Of a DNA stretch of 14,759 bases, positions 14,615 through 14,759 are shown in pieces. Each line of letters begins with the position of its first letter. Position 1 is the stretch's first letter. The notes beneath the pieces are model-generated. The model worked only from the letters and a program-made list of their open reading frames with translations. It was not told the origin of the DNA and searched no databases. The DNA comes from Candidatus Desantisbacteria bacterium CG1_02_38_46 (lineage in GTDB: Bacteria; Desantisbacteria; UBA1551; UBA1559): assembly GCA_001871015.1 (NCBI GenBank), contig MNUO01000015.1:1-14759 (forward strand), written 5' to 3'. The position numbers and the translations under genes are program-made.

Positions 14615-14758
14615 CTACGAGGATAGAGCATAAAATTGATGATATATCTTCGGTTCTGGCAAGGGATTATGTTTTAAATAGCGACAAAATCTTTCAAAGG
14701 TATAACTTTTCTTCTGACTTCTTCTGTTTACCCACTTATAGGCAAGTTTAGAAGTTTT
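14615..14758 (-). CDS. Group II intron reverse transcriptase/maturase, C-terminal fragment
   Basis: The last 47 codons of a protein that enters from beyond the window edge, ending at TAG 14615-14617. The residues YKWVNRRSQKKSYTFERF followed by PLPEPKIYH match the end of the maturase (X) domain of bacterial group II intron proteins (usual pattern YxWLNRRSQRRSxxWxxF and PLPxPxI). It stops about nine residues after the Pro-Leu-Pro motif, so no HNH endonuclease domain is present, as in class C-like introns. The stop lies 18 bases before domain V, the normal arrangement for a protein encoded in domain IV. The frame is open at the window edge with no sign of decay. Confidence 0.9.
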   Translation of the reverse strand, partial: KTSKLAYKWVNRRSQKKSYTFERFCRYLKHNPLPEPKIYHQFYALSS

Positions 14759-14759
14759 A

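Larger units (their letters stand above)
14514..14759 (-). mobile_element. 3' end of a group II intron (cut by window edge)
   Basis: Three ordered parts support this call: the C-terminus of a group II intron reverse transcriptase, domain V 18 bases after its stop, and domain VI ending CTACTCGAC. The last bases follow the usual pattern of bulged A plus six bases ending in AC. I place the intron's last base at 14514 and the first exon base at 14513. The rest of the reverse transcriptase, domains I-III and the 5' junction lie beyond 14759. The intron has the same direction as the barrel-OmpA gene, as splicing would require. Confidence 0.9.

Overview
This looks like a chromosomal segment of an uncultured Gram-negative bacterium of fairly low G+C (roughly 40% by eye). 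Two exported envelope proteins are encoded, one joining a PorV/UPF0164-type barrel to an OmpA domain. Two-domain barrel proteins of this kind, clusters of LacI regulator, sugar dehydrogenases and an odd glycosidase, and abundant group II introns and palindromic repeats are typical of PVC/FCB-type candidate phyla (for example Omnitrophota and relatives). That placement is inference. Every gene I can support is on the minus strand, so transcription runs from high to low coordinates.

Right edge (14514-14759): this is the 3' end of a group II intron. It holds the last 47 residues of the intron-encoded reverse transcriptase/maturase, then domain V, then domain VI with its bulged adenosine. The inferred intron/exon junction is 14514/14513. 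The Shine-Dalgarno and ATG of the next gene lie inside domain VI, so the intron appears to supply the start of an outer-membrane protein gene it has interrupted. This is the most unusual feature of the window.

14526-11673: an envelope and uptake block. It holds the barrel-coiled coil-OmpA protein, a small exported protein of unknown role overlapping it, a two-hairpin element, and a family 3 amino-acid-type solute-binding protein.

11670-2648: a catabolic block with almost no spaces. In transcription order: a DapB-fold dehydrogenase resembling 2,4-diaminopentanoate dehydrogenase; a perfect 20-bp palindrome that looks like an operator; an M24 protein that has lost both bridging metal-ligand aspartates and so is creatinase-like rather than a peptidase; a NodB/CE4 deacetylase-type hydrolase; a LacI-family regulator; two medium-chain dehydrogenases, one lacking the catalytic zinc cysteine; and a large cytoplasmic glycosidase-like TIM-barrel protein. 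Together they suggest regulated uptake and breakdown of a sugar or aminated sugar/amide compound, but the substrate cannot be read from sequence.

2671-127: a 34-bp palindrome forms the end of the glycosidase-like gene and abuts a good sigma-70 promoter for an AbiEi/AbiEii (type IV) toxin-antitoxin pair. The toxin gene overlaps a class II aldolase gene, which makes an unusual three-gene unit. The left end (1-126) is a hairpin cluster bracketed by a short direct repeat. I see no tRNA, rRNA or CRISPR array.
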